Positions 1 through 11,071 of a stretch of DNA of 64,000 nucleotides are shown here, piece after piece (position 1 is the first letter of the stretch; each line of letters starts with the position of its first letter). The translations under genes were made by a program, and so were the position numbers. The stretch is taken from NCBI RefSeq assembly GCF_000403785.1, contig NZ_APHJ01000025.1, positions 62,001 through 126,000 on the forward strand, in the 5' to 3' direction. This DNA comes from Gillisia sp. CAL575 (lineage in GTDB: Bacteria > Bacteroidota > Bacteroidia > Flavobacteriales > Flavobacteriaceae). Below the pieces are notes generated by a model. That model saw only the letters and a list, made by a program, of their open reading frames with translations, was not told the DNA's origin and ran no database searches.

Positions 1-2179
1 ATTCATTGAAACTCCTTACCGAAAGGTGGATAATGCTAAAATTGATTTTTCTGAAGAGCCTATTTACTTAAGTGCTGAGGAAGAAGAGAATAAAAAGATT
101 GCACAAGCCAACATTCCTTTAAAAGAAGATGGTACTATAAATACAGATAAGGTTATTGCACGTATGGAAGGTGACTTCCCAGTAGTAGATCCAAAAGAGA
201 TCCACTATATTGATGTTGCACCAAACCAAATCTCTTCAATTTCTGCTTCATTAATTCCATTTTTGGAACATGATGATGCCAACAGAGCATTGATGGGATC
301 AAACATGATGCGTCAGGCGGTTCCTTTATTAAGAGCAGAATCTCCTATTGTTGGTACAGGTCTAGAAAGACAAGTAGCTACAGATTCTCGTGTGTTGATC
401 AATGCCGAAGGACCAGGAGAAGTTGAATATGTAGATGCACAAAAAATTACCATTAAGTACGACCGATCAGAGGAAGAAAGAATGGTGAGTTTTGAAAGTG
501 ATTCTAAAACTTACAATCTTATTAAGTTTAGAAAAACTAACCAAGGTACTTCTATTAACTTAAGACCAATCGTAAGTGTTGGGGATAGAGTTTCTAAAGG
601 TCAGGTACTTTGTCAAGGATACGCTACAGAAGCTGGGGAACTAGCTTTAGGTAGAAACATGAAGGTTGCCTTCATGCCTTGGAAAGGTTACAACTTTGAG
701 GATGCAATTGTAATTTCTGAAAGAGTTGTTAGAGAAGATGTATTTACATCTATTCATATAGATGAATATTCATTAGAAGTTAGAGATACCAAATTAGGTA
801 ACGAAGAATTAACTAATGATATTCCAAACGTTTCTGAAGAAGCCACTAAGGACTTGGATGAAAATGGTATGATTAGAATTGGAGCTGAAGTGAAGCCTGG
901 TGATATTCTTATTGGAAAGATCACTCCTAAAGGAGAAAGTGATCCAACTCCAGAAGAAAAATTATTACGTGCGATCTTTGGAGACAAAGCTGGTGATGTA
1001 AAAGATGCTTCGTTAAAAGCACACCCATCTTTAAGAGGGGTTGTAATTAATAAGAAACTTTTTGCTAGAGCTGTAAAAGATAAACGTAAAAGAGTACAAG
1101 ATAAAGAGGATGTTAATGCATTAGAGAAAAACTATGATGCAAAATTTAATGTTCTTAAAGCTGAGTTGATAGATAAGTTATTTACAATCGTTGGAGGTAA
1201 GACTGCACAAGGAGTAATTAACGACTTAGGGGAAGAAGTAATGCCAAAAGGTAAGAAATACACTCTTAAGATGTTAAACTCTGTAGATGATTATACTCAC
1301 CTTACTCAAGGAACTTGGACTACCGACGATCACTTGAACGATCTGGTTGCAGATTTAATCCACAACTACAAGATCAAGGAAAATGATCTTCAAGGTAATT
1401 TAAGACGAGAGAAATTTACAGTATCTGTTGGAGATGAATTACCTGCAGGAATTATCAAATTAGCAAAAATATATGTTGCTAAGAAGAGAAAACTGAAGGT
1501 TGGTGATAAAATGGCAGGTCGTCACGGTAACAAAGGTATTGTTGCACGTATCGTTCGTCAGGAAGATATGCCTTTCTTAGAAGATGGAACGCCTGTAGAT
1601 ATAGTATTGAATCCACTTGGGGTGCCTTCCCGTATGAACATTGGTCAAATTTATGAGACTGTGTTAGGATGGGCAGGACAAAAATTAGGTAGAAAATATG
1701 CTACTCCAATTTTTGATGGTGCTACATTAGACCAGATCAATGAATTAACTGATCAAGCAGGTGTGCCGAGATTTGGACATACTTACCTTTATGATGGTGG
1801 TACTGGAGATAGATTTGATCAGCCTGCAACTGTTGGTATTATTTATATGTTGAAATTAGGACATATGATTGATGATAAGATGCACGCACGTTCTATAGGA
1901 CCATACTCTCTTATTACGCAACAACCATTAGGTGGTAAAGCGCAATTTGGAGGTCAACGTTTTGGTGAGATGGAAGTTTGGGCATTAGAGGCTTATGGAG
2001 CTTCTGCAACCTTGCGTGAGATCTTAACTGTAAAATCGGATGATGTGATTGGTAGAGCTAAAACTTACGAGGCAATCGTAAAAGGAGAGCCTATGCCAGA
2101 GCCGGGACTACCTGAATCTTTCAACGTGTTAATGCACGAACTGAAAGGATTAGGATTGGATATTAGATTAGAAGAATAA
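1..2179 (+). CDS. rpoB: RNA polymerase beta subunit, 3' part
   Basis: Beta subunit of RNA polymerase, which with beta' forms the catalytic cleft. The frame is already open at base 2 (reads FIETPYRKV), so the gene enters from the left edge; the GTG at 26 is internal. About 725 codons are present of the roughly 1,270 usual in Bacteroidota. Family blocks seen in order: [15 protein letters not shown] (distal part of the rifampicin region), [29 protein letters not shown] near the active centre, [14 protein letters not shown], and the C-terminal [20 protein letters not shown] that packs against beta'. The main rifampicin-resistance clusters lie outside the window. rpoC follows 78 bp later on the same strand, as in the usual rpoBC operon. 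Confidence 0.98.
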   Translation, partial: FIETPYRKVDNAKIDFSEEPIYLSAEEEENKKIAQANIPLKEDGTINTDKVIARMEGDFPVVDPKEIHYIDVAPNQISSISASLIPFLEHDDANRALMGSNMMRQAVPLLRAESPIVGTGLERQVATDSRVLINAEGPGEVEYVDAQKITIKYDRSEEERMVSFESDSKTYNLIKFRKTNQGTSINLRPIVSVGDRVSKGQVLCQGYATEAGELALGRNMKVAFMPWKGYNFEDAIVISERVVREDVFTSIHIDEYSLEVRDTKLGNEELTNDIPNVSEEATKDLDENGMIRIGAEVKPGDILIGKITPKGESDPTPEEKLLRAIFGDKAGDVKDASLKAHPSLRGVVINKKLFARAVKDKRKRVQDKEDVNALEKNYDAKFNVLKAELIDKLFTIVGGKTAQGVINDLGEEVMPKGKKYTLKMLNSVDDYTHLTQGTWTTDDHLNDLVADLIHNYKIKENDLQGNLRREKFTVSVGDELPAGIIKLAKIYVAKKRKLKVGDKMAGRHGNKGIVARIVRQEDMPFLEDGTPVDIVLNPLGVPSRMNIGQIYETVLGWAGQKLGRKYATPIFDGATLDQINELTDQAGVPRFGHTYLYDGGTGDRFDQPATVGIIYMLKLGHMIDDKMHARSIGPYSLITQQPLGGKAQFGGQRFGEMEVWALEAYGASATLREILTVKSDDVIGRAKTYEAIVKGEPMPEPGLPESFNVLMHELKGLGLDIRLEE

Positions 2180-2193
2180 TATACTGTTCTTAT

Positions 2194-2219
2194 AGGTTGA
2201 GTACGAAAGTGCTCAACCT
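2194..2219 (+). promoter_or_regulatory. intercistronic GNRA hairpin between rpoB and rpoC
   Basis: An 11-bp stem (2194-2204 with 2209-2219, one G-T pair) closes a GAAA tetraloop 14 bp after the rpoB stop. No T-run follows, so it is unlikely to terminate; it could be an RNA-processing or stability element between the two cistrons. That role is inferred. Confidence 0.6.
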
Positions 2220-2257
2220 TAAAACAGGATTTTCACAATAATTAGATAGCATTGATT

Positions 2258-5200
2258 ATGGCTAGAAATAATGAAAAGAGTACAGAACAGAGGTTTGATA
2301 AAATCTCTATAGGTTTAGCTTCACCGGAATCCATTTTAGCGGCATCCAGAGGAGAAGTTCTTAAGCCTGAAACTATCAACTATCGTACGCACAAGCCTGA
2401 GCGTGACGGGTTATTCTGTGAGCGAATTTTTGGTCCTGTTAAGGATTATGAATGTGCCTGTGGAAAATATAAAAGAATCCGATATAAAGGAATTGTATGT
2501 GATAGATGTGGAGTAGAAGTTACAGAGAAAAAAGTTCGTCGTGACCGTGTTGGGCACATTAACTTAGTTGTACCTGTAGCACATATCTGGTATTTCCGTT
2601 CTTTACCTAATAAAATAGGATACTTATTGGGTCTTCCTTCCAAGAAATTGGATATGATTATTTACTACGAACGTTATGTAGTGATCCAAGCAGGTATTGC
2701 AAAGAATGCTGAAGGAGAACCAGTAAAAAAGATGGACTTCTTAACAGAAGAAGAATATCTTGATATTTTAGATACCCTTCCGCAAGAAAATCTTTATTTG
2801 GACGATACAGATCCAAATAAATTTATTGCAAAAATGGGAGCTGAATGTTTGATCGAACTTTTAAAAAGAATAGATCTTGATGAACTTTCTTACGATCTAA
2901 GACACAAAGCAAACAACGAAACTTCTAAACAACGTAAAACGGAGGCTTTAAAGAGACTTCAGGTTGTAGAAGCTTTTAGAGATGCAAATAAAAATAGAGA
3001 GAATCGTCCGGAATGGATGATCATGAAGGTTGTGCCAATTACTCCTCCAGAACTTAGACCTTTAGTGCCTTTGGATGGTGGACGTTTTGCAACTTCAGAT
3101 TTAAATGATCTTTATCGTAGAGTAATTATCCGTAACAATCGTTTAAAGCGATTAATGGAAATAAAAGCTCCAGAAGTTATTCTGCGTAACGAAAAACGTA
3201 TGCTACAGGAATCTGTAGATTCGTTATTTGATAATACAAGAAAGTCTTCAGCAGTAAAAACAGATTCTAACAGACCATTAAAATCCCTTTCAGATTCCTT
3301 AAAAGGAAAACAAGGGCGTTTCCGTCAGAATTTACTTGGGAAGCGTGTAGATTATTCTGCTCGTTCTGTAATTGTTGTTGGACCAGAATTAAAAATGTTT
3401 GAATGTGGTATTCCTAAGGATATGGCTGCAGAACTTTACAAACCTTTCGTGATCAGAAAACTGATTGAAAGAGGAATTGTAAAAACTGTGAAGTCTGCTA
3501 AGAAGATCATAGACAAAAAAGAACCAGTTGTTTGGGATATTTTAGAGAATGTACTTAAAGGTCATCCTGTATTATTGAACAGGGCTCCTACACTTCACCG
3601 TTTAGGAATCCAGGCATTCCAACCAAAACTTATTGAAGGAAAAGCAATCCAACTTCACCCATTAGCAACTACGGCATTCAACGCCGATTTTGACGGGGAT
3701 CAAATGGCGGTACACTTGCCACTTGGACCAGAAGCTATCTTGGAAGCTCAACTTTTAATGTTAGGTTCTCACAACATCTTGAACCCTGCAAATGGATCGC
3801 CAATTACGGTTCCATCTCAGGATATGGTACTTGGTCTTTATTACATGACCAAACTAAGAGTATCTACAGATGAAGTGAAGATTAAAGGAGAAGGACTTAC
3901 TTTTTATTCAGCAGAAGAGGTTATTATCGCTTTCAATGAGAAAATGGTAGATCTTAATGCTTCTATAAAAATTAGAACTTTAGATTTAAATGAAGAAGGA
4001 GTATTAGTTAAGAAAATTATTGAAACTACCACTGGTAGAGTATTGTTTAATGAAACGGTACCTGCTAAAGCTGGATATATCAATGAGGTTTTAACTAAGA
4101 AATCTTTACGTGATATTATTGGAAAAGTATTGAAGTTAACAAGTGTAGCTGAAACTGCTGAATTCCTTGATAACATTAAAAACTTAGGATATAAATTCGC
4201 TTATACAGGTGGTTTATCATTCAGTTTAGGTGATATTATTATTCCAGAAGAGAAGCAATCAATGATCGATGAAGCCAACGAACAGGTGGAAGGAATTATT
4301 GGCAACTATAACATGGGTCTTATTACCAACAACGAACGTTATAACCAGGTAATTGATATTTGGACTGCTACCAATGCTGGACTTACAGAATTGGCTATGA
4401 AACGTATTCGTGAGGATAACCAAGGATTCAACTCTGTGTACATGATGCTTGATTCTGGTGCGCGTGGATCTAAAGAACAGATTCGTCAGTTAACCGGGAT
4501 GCGTGGATTGATGGCGAAGCCTAAGAAATCTAACTCTGGTGGTGGAGAAATTATTGAAAACCCGATTTTATCTAACTTTAAGGAAGGTCTTTCAATTCTT
4601 GAATACTTTATCTCAACTCACGGTGCTCGTAAAGGTCTTGCCGATACTGCACTTAAAACTGCCGATGCAGGTTACTTAACTCGTAGATTGGTAGATGTTT
4701 CACAAGACGTAATTGTAAATGAAGAAGACTGTGGAACCTTAAGAGGAGTAGAAGTTACACCACTTAAGAAAAATGATGAAATAGTAGAATCTTTAGGAGA
4801 GCGAATTGTAGGAAGAATTTCCTTAAATGATGTTTACAATCCTTTGACTCAGGAACTTTTAGTTTCTACAGGAGAAGAGATTTCTGAAGAAGCTGTTAAG
4901 AAAATAAACGAAGCTCCTATTGGTAGCGTTGAAGTAAGATCTGCTCTTACTTGTGAGGCTAAAAAGGGTATTTGTGTAAAATGTTATGGTAGAAACCTTG
5001 CAACCAATAAATTGGTTCAAAGAGGAGAAGCTGTAGGTGTTGTTGCTGCTCAATCTATTGGAGAGCCAGGAACACAACTTACTCTACGTACCTTCCACGT
5101 GGGTGGTATTGCAGGTAACATTTCAGAAGAAAACAAACTTATTGTGAAGTTTGGTGGTGTTGCTGATATTGAAGATCTAAAGGTTGTTAAAGGTGAAGGT

Positions 5201-6559
5201 CCAGATGGAACTATTACTGATATCGTAATCTCTAGAACTTCAGAACTTAAAGTGAAAGACAAGAAAACCGGAGTAGTATTAAGTACTAATAACATTCCTT
5301 ATGGTTCTCAAATCTTCATTAAGAGTGGCGACGCTGTGAAACCTGATGATATTGTTTGTCAATGGGATCCTTATAACGGTGTGATCATTTCAGAATTTGC
5401 TGGTAAAATCAAGTACGAGAATATCGAACAAGGGTATACTTACCAAGTTGAAATAGATGAGCAAACCGGATTCCAAGAAAAAGTAATTTCTGATTCTAAG
5501 AACAAGAAAATGATTCCGACTTTACTTATTTTAGGTAAGAAAGATGAAGTGATTCGTTCTTATAACCTACCAGTTGGGGCTCACCTTATGGTAGATAAAG
5601 ATGAGAAGATCAAGGTTGGTAAGATTTTGGTTAAAATTCCAAGAAAATCCTCTAAAGCTGGGGATATTACAGGAGGACTTCCACGTGTAACTGAGTTATT
5701 CGAAGCACGTAACCCTTCTAACCCTGCAGTTGTTAGTGAGATAGATGGTGTGATTTCTTTTGGTAAGATCAAAAGGGGTAACCGTGAGATCATTGTTGAA
5801 TCTAAATTAGGAGAAGTTAAGAAGTATTTAGTTAAACTTTCTAACCAGATCTTAGTTCAAGAGAACGATTATATTCGTGCGGGAATGCCATTGTCTGATG
5901 GATCTATTACACCAGAAGATATCTTGAGTATTAAAGGACCCAACGCGGTTCAGCAATATTTAGTGAATGAAGTACAAGAAGTATATCGTTTACAAGGGGT
6001 GAAAATTAATGACAAGCATTTTGAGGTTGTTGTTAGACAAATGATGCGTAAAGTAAGAATTGTAGATTCTGGAGATACTATTTTCTTAGAAAACCAATTG
6101 ATCCATAAGTCAGATTTCATTGAGGAAAATGACAATTTATTTGGATTAAAGGTCGTAGAAAATCCTGGAGAGTCTACTAAACTAAAAGCGGGTCAGCTTG
6201 TAAGTGTTCGTGAGCTGAGAGATGAGAATTCATCTTTAAGAAGAGAGGACAAAGAACTTGCTACAGCTAGAGATGCGGTGAATGCAACAGCAACACCAAT
6301 TCTTCAAGGTATAACAAGAGCTTCCCTACAAACTAAATCATTCATCTCTGCAGCTTCCTTCCAGGAAACTACTAAGGTATTGAATGAGGCAGCAGTGGCT
6401 GGTAAGATAGATTACCTAGAAGGACTTAAGGAGAACGTTATCGTTGGACATAAGATCCCTGCAGGTACTGGAATGCGTGCTTATGATAACATCATTGTTG
6501 GTTCTAAAGAGGATCTTAACGATATGATGGAGAAAAAGCAGGAAGTAAACTATAATTAA
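2258..6559 (+). CDS. rpoC: RNA polymerase beta' subunit
   Basis: Largest subunit of RNA polymerase, carrying the catalytic magnesium. I take the ATG at 2258 (MARNNEKS) rather than the TTG six bases upstream, giving 1,433 residues, a normal Bacteroidota length. The N-terminal zinc site has Cys66, Cys68, Cys81 and Cys84. The absolutely conserved NADFDGD is at 475-481, its three aspartates holding Mg2+. A second zinc site near the trigger-loop side includes Cys899, Cys906 and Cys909. The C-terminus matches the family ([15 protein letters not shown]). It is cotranscribed with rpoB and followed by a terminator-like hairpin before the DUF3467 gene. Confidence 0.99.
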   Translation: MARNNEKSTEQRFDKISIGLASPESILAASRGEVLKPETINYRTHKPERDGLFCERIFGPVKDYECACGKYKRIRYKGIVCDRCGVEVTEKKVRRDRVGHINLVVPVAHIWYFRSLPNKIGYLLGLPSKKLDMIIYYERYVVIQAGIAKNAEGEPVKKMDFLTEEEYLDILDTLPQENLYLDDTDPNKFIAKMGAECLIELLKRIDLDELSYDLRHKANNETSKQRKTEALKRLQVVEAFRDANKNRENRPEWMIMKVVPITPPELRPLVPLDGGRFATSDLNDLYRRVIIRNNRLKRLMEIKAPEVILRNEKRMLQESVDSLFDNTRKSSAVKTDSNRPLKSLSDSLKGKQGRFRQNLLGKRVDYSARSVIVVGPELKMFECGIPKDMAAELYKPFVIRKLIERGIVKTVKSAKKIIDKKEPVVWDILENVLKGHPVLLNRAPTLHRLGIQAFQPKLIEGKAIQLHPLATTAFNADFDGDQMAVHLPLGPEAILEAQLLMLGSHNILNPANGSPITVPSQDMVLGLYYMTKLRVSTDEVKIKGEGLTFYSAEEVIIAFNEKMVDLNASIKIRTLDLNEEGVLVKKIIETTTGRVLFNETVPAKAGYINEVLTKKSLRDIIGKVLKLTSVAETAEFLDNIKNLGYKFAYTGGLSFSLGDIIIPEEKQSMIDEANEQVEGIIGNYNMGLITNNERYNQVIDIWTATNAGLTELAMKRIREDNQGFNSVYMMLDSGARGSKEQIRQLTGMRGLMAKPKKSNSGGGEIIENPILSNFKEGLSILEYFISTHGARKGLADTALKTADAGYLTRRLVDVSQDVIVNEEDCGTLRGVEVTPLKKNDEIVESLGERIVGRISLNDVYNPLTQELLVSTGEEISEEAVKKINEAPIGSVEVRSALTCEAKKGICVKCYGRNLATNKLVQRGEAVGVVAAQSIGEPGTQLTLRTFHVGGIAGNISEENKLIVKFGGVADIEDLKVVKGEGPDGTITDIVISRTSELKVKDKKTGVVLSTNNIPYGSQIFIKSGDAVKPDDIVCQWDPYNGVIISEFAGKIKYENIEQGYTYQVEIDEQTGFQEKVISDSKNKKMIPTLLILGKKDEVIRSYNLPVGAHLMVDKDEKIKVGKILVKIPRKSSKAGDITGGLPRVTELFEARNPSNPAVVSEIDGVISFGKIKRGNREIIVESKLGEVKKYLVKLSNQILVQENDYIRAGMPLSDGSITPEDILSIKGPNAVQQYLVNEVQEVYRLQGVKINDKHFEVVVRQMMRKVRIVDSGDTIFLENQLIHKSDFIEENDNLFGLKVVENPGESTKLKAGQLVSVRELRDENSSLRREDKELATARDAVNATATPILQGITRASLQTKSFISAASFQETTKVLNEAAVAGKIDYLEGLKENVIVGHKIPAGTGMRAYDNIIVGSKEDLNDMMEKKQEVNYN

Positions 6560-6607
6560 TAAATCTGTTTCCTGTTTAGCTGAAGAGTGAGACAAGAAAT
6601 ATATCTT

Positions 6608-6660
6608 AAGAAATCTGCATTTTTTGAAGCTTCGGCCGATTGAATGCAGATTTTCTTATT
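6608..6660 (+). terminator. terminator-like hairpin after rpoC
   Basis: An 11-bp perfect stem (6611-6621 with 6643-6653) closes a 21-base loop that contains its own small palindrome (GAAGCTTC), followed by a T-rich run. It lies 50 bp after rpoC and 22 bp before the DUF3467 start, so it may end the rpoBC transcript or only weaken read-through. Confidence 0.6.
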
Positions 6661-6681
6661 TTAGACAAAACTATTGAAATT

Positions 6682-6996
6682 ATGAGTGAAGATAAGAATG
6701 CAAAACAAGGACAGATCAATATAGAATTGGATGAGAAAATAGCTGAAGGAACCTATTCCAATTTAGCTATTATCAATCATTCTGTTTCAGAATTTGTTGT
6801 TGATTTTGTGAGTATTATGCCTGGAACACCAAAGAGCAAGGTGAAATCTAGAATTATATTAACTCCGCAACATGCAAAAAGATTATTGAAGGCATTGGGA
6901 GAGAACGTGAAACGTTTTGAAAAGGCACATGGAGAAATTAAAGATTACGAGCAGCCACCAATTCCATTGAATTTTGGACCAACTGGGCAGGCTTAA
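6682..6996 (+). CDS. DUF3467 family protein
   Basis: A 104-residue cytosolic protein from the ATG at 6682 (MSEDKNAKQGQ); an upstream non-ATG extension overlaps the rpoC terminator hairpin and is not used. The body (GTYSNLAIINHSVSEFVVDF, then TPQHAKRLLKALGENV) matches my memory of DUF3467, a small beta/alpha protein of unknown function found right after rpoC in many Bacteroidota. There is no signal peptide or membrane segment. The position suggests a transcription-linked or simply co-inherited role, but nothing in the sequence proves one. Confidence 0.85.
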   Translation: MSEDKNAKQGQINIELDEKIAEGTYSNLAIINHSVSEFVVDFVSIMPGTPKSKVKSRIILTPQHAKRLLKALGENVKRFEKAHGEIKDYEQPPIPLNFGPTGQA

Positions 6997-7007
6997 TAAT
7001 ATTTTCA

Positions 7008-7085
7008 ATGCCATTCTGAACGAAATGAAATGAAGTGAAGAATCTCTTGGGTACTGATGGGATTTCTCCTTTGTCGGAATAACAC
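7008..7085. repeat. dispersed short repeat (CATTCTGAACGAA type)
   Basis: Non-coding unit starting CCATTCTGAACGAAATGAA with imperfect inverted halves (GAATCTCTT against GGGATTTCTC). It resembles the small intergenic repeats common in Flavobacteriaceae; related units are at 51.6 and 55.7 kb. It sits in the convergent gap between the DUF3467 gene and prfC. Confidence 0.5.
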
Positions 7086-7101
7086 TCGATACTTAAAGGT
7101 C

Positions 7102-7140
7102 AACAAAAACCCCGAAGAATTTTCTTCGGGGTTTTTGTTT
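7102..7140. terminator. bidirectional terminator, DUF3467 gene / prfC
   Basis: A 17-bp perfect stem (7102-7118 with 7123-7139) with a 4-base loop, A-rich on the left arm and T-rich on the right, so it can act on both strands. It lies between two convergent genes. Confidence 0.9.
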
Positions 7141-7160
7141 TTATAAAAAAAGCTTAGCTT

Positions 7161-8747
7161 TTAAAATTCAGAAACCAAATGAAATTTAATACTTGGATAT
7201 TTAGATTGTGTCATTTGTAAAGAAAATTGAGAATCTGCAAAGAACACCAATTGCCCTCTTTTATCGTGAGCTAAAAATTTAGCTTTCACTCTTTTAAAGT
7301 CCTTGAATTCTTCGCTTTTTGAGTCTTTCACTTCCACCCAAGTGGCTTTAAACACATTTACGTTCTCATAGGTACACTTAGCGCCATATTCATGTTCTAA
7401 TCTATATTGAATAACCTCAAACTGTAAAGCTCCAACAGTTCCTATCACTTTCCTGTTGTTCATTTCTAAAGTAAACAACTGTGCAACCCCTTCGTCCATT
7501 AATTGATCTATTCCTTTTTCCAATTGCTTGGATTTCATAGGATCTGCATTGTTAATATATCTAAAATGTTCTGGAGAGAAACTTGGAATCCCTCTATAAT
7601 GTAGCACTTCTCCTTCGGTTAAAGTATCACCAATTTTAAAGTTTCCGGTGTCATGTAATCCAACAATATCACCAGGGTAGGAGGTGTCCACAATTTCCTT
7701 CTTTTCTGCAAAAAATGCATTGGGACTAGAAAATTTCAAATTCTTACCTTGACGCACATGTAAATAAGGTTTATTTCTTTCAAAAATACCCGATACGATT
7801 TTTATAAAGGCTAATCGGTCTCTATGCTTTGGATCCATATTCGCATGGATCTTAAATACAAATCCGGTAAATTGCTTTTCATCTGGTTCTACAGTTCGTT
7901 CTTCACTGTCCTTGGCACGTGGAGTGGGTGCAATGCTAACAAAACAGTCTAATAATTCTCTTACTCCAAAGTTATTAAGTGCAGAGCCAAAAAATACAGG
8001 TTGTAAATTTCCTTTTAAATAAGCTTCATTGTCAAATTCTGGATAAACACCTTCTATTAATTCAATTTCCTCTCTTAAAGTATCTGCAGCTTTAGAACCT
8101 ATTAACTCATCTAACTTCTCGGATTTCAGGTCGGAAATTTCAATGGTATCCTCAATATCTTTTCTTGGATCTCCTGTAAAGAGGTTAATATTTTTCTCCC
8201 AAATATTATAAATCCCTTTAAAGTCATATCCCATTCCTATTGGAAAACTTAAGGGAGTAACTCTTAAGCTTAACTTTTGTTCTATTTCGTCGAGTAATTC
8301 AAAGGCATCTTTTCCTTCACGATCCATTTTATTTATAAAAACGATCATAGGGATATTTCGCATTCTACAAACTTCTACTAATTTTTCCGTTTGTTCCTCC
8401 ACACCTTTTGCAACATCTATCACTACAATAACGCTATCTACAGCTGTTAAAGTTCTAAAGGTATCTTCAGCAAAATCCTTGTGCCCAGGAGTATCAAGAA
8501 TGTTAATTTTTATCCCATCATATTCGAACGCCAATACTGAAGTTGCTACAGAAATTCCACGCTGTCGCTCGATTTCCATAAAATCACTCGTAGCACCTTT
8601 TTTGATCTTGTTAGATTTTACCGCCCCGGCTTCTTGTATTGCACCTCCAAAAAGCAAAAGCTTTTCAGTTAAAGTGGTTTTTCCAGCATCTGGGTGAGAA
8701 ATAATGCCAAATGTTCTTCTTCTTTTTATCTCGTCGGTAAATTTCAT
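7161..8747 (-). CDS. prfC: peptide chain release factor 3
   Basis: RF3 is the GTPase that removes RF1/RF2 from the ribosome after peptide release. The 528 residues match the family length exactly. G1 is SHPDAGKTT (17-25), the switch-I-side segment contains ERQRGISV (60-67), G3 is DTPGHKDF (85-92) and G4 is NKMDRE (139-144). The C-terminal half has the RF3 run VGALQFEVIQYRLEHEYG, which separates it from EF-G and LepA. It is transcribed alone on the minus strand, convergent with the DUF3467 gene and divergent from idi. Confidence 0.97.
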   Translation of the reverse strand: MKFTDEIKRRRTFGIISHPDAGKTTLTEKLLLFGGAIQEAGAVKSNKIKKGATSDFMEIERQRGISVATSVLAFEYDGIKINILDTPGHKDFAEDTFRTLTAVDSVIVVIDVAKGVEEQTEKLVEVCRMRNIPMIVFINKMDREGKDAFELLDEIEQKLSLRVTPLSFPIGMGYDFKGIYNIWEKNINLFTGDPRKDIEDTIEISDLKSEKLDELIGSKAADTLREEIELIEGVYPEFDNEAYLKGNLQPVFFGSALNNFGVRELLDCFVSIAPTPRAKDSEERTVEPDEKQFTGFVFKIHANMDPKHRDRLAFIKIVSGIFERNKPYLHVRQGKNLKFSSPNAFFAEKKEIVDTSYPGDIVGLHDTGNFKIGDTLTEGEVLHYRGIPSFSPEHFRYINNADPMKSKQLEKGIDQLMDEGVAQLFTLEMNNRKVIGTVGALQFEVIQYRLEHEYGAKCTYENVNVFKATWVEVKDSKSEEFKDFKRVKAKFLAHDKRGQLVFFADSQFSLQMTQSKYPSIKFHLVSEF

Positions 8748-8883
8748 ATGCTTCTTTAAGGCTGCAAAGATAAAATTTTTGCTCTAGAAAAGGGAATTGT
8801 TCTTTGATTTGGATTTTATTATTTAAAATGGAATTAACCCCTGTTAGCTCCTAATTTTACTATGATTTGGTATTGCTATTTTG

Positions 8884-8891
8884 TATTTTTG
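8884..8891 (+). promoter_or_regulatory. possible -7 promoter element for idi
   Basis: TATTTTTG fits the Bacteroidota -7 consensus TAnnTTTG, 16 bp before the idi ATG. A TTTG at 8866-8869 is closer (14 bp) than the usual -33 spacing, so support is partial. Confidence 0.35.
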
Positions 8892-8907
8892 ATTTTCAAT
8901 TTTAGCT

Positions 8908-9426
8908 ATGACAGAAGAAAAAGTGATCTTGGTGAATCAAAAGGACGAGCCTATTGGTTTAATGCCAAAGATGGAAGCCCACGAAAAAGGACTGTTACAC
9001 CGTGCATTTTCAGTATTTATATTTAATGAAAAGAATGAATTGATGATTCAGCAAAGAGCATTGTCTAAATATCATTCCCCCGGATTATGGACAAATACCT
9101 GTTGTAGCCATCAAAGGGAAGGGGAAACTAACATTGAAGCTGGTAAAAGACGTCTTCAGGAAGAGATGGGTTTTACTGCTGAATTGGAGGATACGATCTC
9201 TTTTATTTATAAAGCTCCCTTTGATAACGGACTTACGGAGCACGAATTCGACCATATATTAGTTGGGAATTATAATGAGCAACCAAACTTAAATCCAGAG
9301 GAAGCAGAGGCATGGAAATGGATGTCGTTAGATGATGTGGCAAGGGATATGGTGAACAATCCGACTATTTACACAGAGTGGTTTAAGATTATTTTCGAGA
9401 AATATTATCAATCCATAGAGAGATGA
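8908..9426 (+). CDS. idi: isopentenyl-diphosphate delta-isomerase, type I
   Basis: Interconverts isopentenyl and dimethylallyl diphosphate, giving the starter unit for isoprenoid synthesis. The 172 residues match type I, Nudix-fold enzymes. The active-site segment WTNTCCSHQREGE carries Cys66 (equivalent of the catalytic cysteine) and metal-binding His68; the Nudix-like helix NIEAGKRRLQEEMGF follows, then EHEFDHILVG with the acidic catalytic residues. The stop overlaps the next gene's start by 4 bp, so the two are probably translated together. A putative isoprenoid-synthase-fold protein is encoded elsewhere in the window (51739-52770). Confidence 0.95.
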   Translation: MTEEKVILVNQKDEPIGLMPKMEAHEKGLLHRAFSVFIFNEKNELMIQQRALSKYHSPGLWTNTCCSHQREGETNIEAGKRRLQEEMGFTAELEDTISFIYKAPFDNGLTEHEFDHILVGNYNEQPNLNPEEAEAWKWMSLDDVARDMVNNPTIYTEWFKIIFEKYYQSIER

Positions 9427-9833
9427 AAGTAACAGTACATAGGAAAGCTCATTTTAATGCTGCACATAGATTATATCGCAAAGATTGGGACAATCAAAAG
9501 AATGAGAATATTTTTGGGAAGTGCAGTAATCCTAATTTTCATGGTCATAACTACGAGTTAGTGGTGTCTGTTAAGGGAGATATTGATACCGAAACTGGGT
9601 TCGTAATTGACATGAAGGTTTTAAAGGACCTTATTGCTTTAGAAATTGAGGAATATTTAGATCACAAGAATCTAAACGTTGAAGTTGAAGAGTTTAAAAC
9701 CATTAATCCAACAGCAGAAAATATTGCAGTGGTTATTTGGGGCAAATTAAGAGCTAAACTTAAAGAATCTCTAGAACTTAGTGTTACCTTATTTGAAACT
9801 CCAAGGAATTACGTGACCTATAGTGGAGAGTAG
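9423..9833 (+). CDS. 6-pyruvoyl-tetrahydropterin synthase / QueD family
   Basis: A 136-residue T-fold enzyme acting on 7,8-dihydroneopterin triphosphate. Zinc-binding histidines are His15 (FNAAH), His40 and His42 (HGH). The catalytic cysteine motif is C34-x5-HGH, the spacing I associate with true 6-pyruvoyl-tetrahydropterin synthases (PTPS-II), whereas QueD normally has C-x3-HGH. The segments FGKCSNPN and EYLDHKNLN also look like the animal enzymes. The product may therefore feed a tetrahydrobiopterin-like pterin rather than queuosine; this is an inference from one motif. The start overlaps the idi stop by 4 bp. Confidence 0.85.
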   Translation: MKVTVHRKAHFNAAHRLYRKDWDNQKNENIFGKCSNPNFHGHNYELVVSVKGDIDTETGFVIDMKVLKDLIALEIEEYLDHKNLNVEVEEFKTINPTAENIAVVIWGKLRAKLKESLELSVTLFETPRNYVTYSGE

Positions 9834-9880
9834 ATGGGTTTGTAGATTGATGATAAGTTTCTAGATACAAGTTGCTATTC

Positions 9881-10036
9881 ATGTTTTTATCTAACATAAC
9901 TAAATTCGAAACGCTTTTGGTGTTAAGCAAGCACTTTTTGGGATTGCTTCCCGGAAGAGAAGTTTTTGTGTTTAATAAAGAGGGTATGTTAATCTTGACG
10001 CAGTTTCTCATACTAATAAGCACAAATGAAAATTAA
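9881..10036 (+). CDS. possible small protein, unrecognised
   Basis: A 51-codon frame from an ATG (MFLSNITKFE) to TAA in the 214-bp gap before manA. It contains LLPGREVFVFNKEG, which looks protein-like and could be a gene remnant. No family recognised; it may be chance. Confidence 0.2.
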   Translation: MFLSNITKFETLLVLSKHFLGLLPGREVFVFNKEGMLILTQFLILISTNEN

Positions 10037-10047
10037 GACATTACAGG

Positions 10048-11025
10048 ATGAAGAATGAATTATACCTTTTAAAATTTGAGCCTATACTTAAAGAAAAGAT
10101 ATGGGGTGGTAGTAAGTTGAAATCTTTATTCAATAAAAAGACTATATCTGATAAAACTGGGGAAAGCTGGGAAATATCAGATCTCGAAAATGATACTTCT
10201 ATAGTTTCAAATGGTGACTTAAAAGGGAGGTCTCTTAAATGGCTATTAGAGCAATACAAAGAAGAATTAGTTGGCAAAAAGGTTTTTGAAAATTTTGGTT
10301 TAAAATTCCCTTTACTTATAAAATATATAGATGCTGCTGAAAACTTGTCTATTCAACTCCATCCTAATGACAAGATTGCAAAAGAAAAGCATAACTCATT
10401 TGGGAAGACTGAAATGTGGTATATCATGCAGGCAGATAATGATGCTGAACTCATTTTAGGTTTTGAAGAGCCTATTTCCAAATCGCGATATGTAGAATTA
10501 GTTGAAAAGAATGAGCTTCCAGATTCATTAAATAAAGTTAAGGTTAATGTTGGGGATGCTTTTATTATTCCTCCTGGTTTGGTACATGCAATTGGGAAAG
10601 GGGTCGTGCTGGCTGAAATTCAGCAAACTTCAGATGTTACCTATAGAATCTACGACTGGGATCGGGAAACTATCTCTGGTCAAAAAAGAGAATTACATAC
10701 CAATCTAGCATTGGAAGCAATAGAGCTTTCTAATAAAAATGGTCATAAGATAGATTATGCGATTTCTAATAATTCTACTTCGAATATTATATCCAGTAAA
10801 TATTTTAAGACAAATATTGTGGCGATTGAAGGGGAACTAACTAAAGATTATTCTCAAATTGACTGCTTTTTTATATTAATGGGAGTAGAAGGTGAATCCT
10901 TTGTTCATCTAGAAAATGGAAATTGTGAAATTTTGAAACAAGGAGAAACCCTGCTAATACCGGCTTTAGCATCGAAAATTAAAATTAATAGTAAAGGAGC
11001 AAAAATTTTAGAGGTAAGTGTGTAG
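10048..11025 (+). CDS. manA: mannose-6-phosphate isomerase, class I
   Basis: Zinc enzyme interconverting mannose 6-phosphate and fructose 6-phosphate, supplying GDP-mannose for polysaccharides. At 325 residues it is the short bacterial form. The zinc site is visible as SIQLHPND followed by GKTEMWYI, with a further ligand in PPGLVHAIGKG; the conserved EIQQTSDVTYRIYDWDR follows. The cupin core fills the first two thirds and a small second beta domain the C-terminus (GETLLIPALASKIKI). It stands alone between the idi pair and a small conserved gene. Confidence 0.95.
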   Translation: MKNELYLLKFEPILKEKIWGGSKLKSLFNKKTISDKTGESWEISDLENDTSIVSNGDLKGRSLKWLLEQYKEELVGKKVFENFGLKFPLLIKYIDAAENLSIQLHPNDKIAKEKHNSFGKTEMWYIMQADNDAELILGFEEPISKSRYVELVEKNELPDSLNKVKVNVGDAFIIPPGLVHAIGKGVVLAEIQQTSDVTYRIYDWDRETISGQKRELHTNLALEAIELSNKNGHKIDYAISNNSTSNIISSKYFKTNIVAIEGELTKDYSQIDCFFILMGVEGESFVHLENGNCEILKQGETLLIPALASKIKINSKGAKILEVSV

Positions 11026-11071
11026 TATTATTGAAAAATAGATTAAATTCGCAACTTAAAATTTAGAAAAT

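Noticed and set aside
754-987. Opposite-strand open frames inside rpoB, rpoC and other long genes
   Set aside because: They follow the codon pattern of the real gene on the other strand and have no start context or neighbours of their own.
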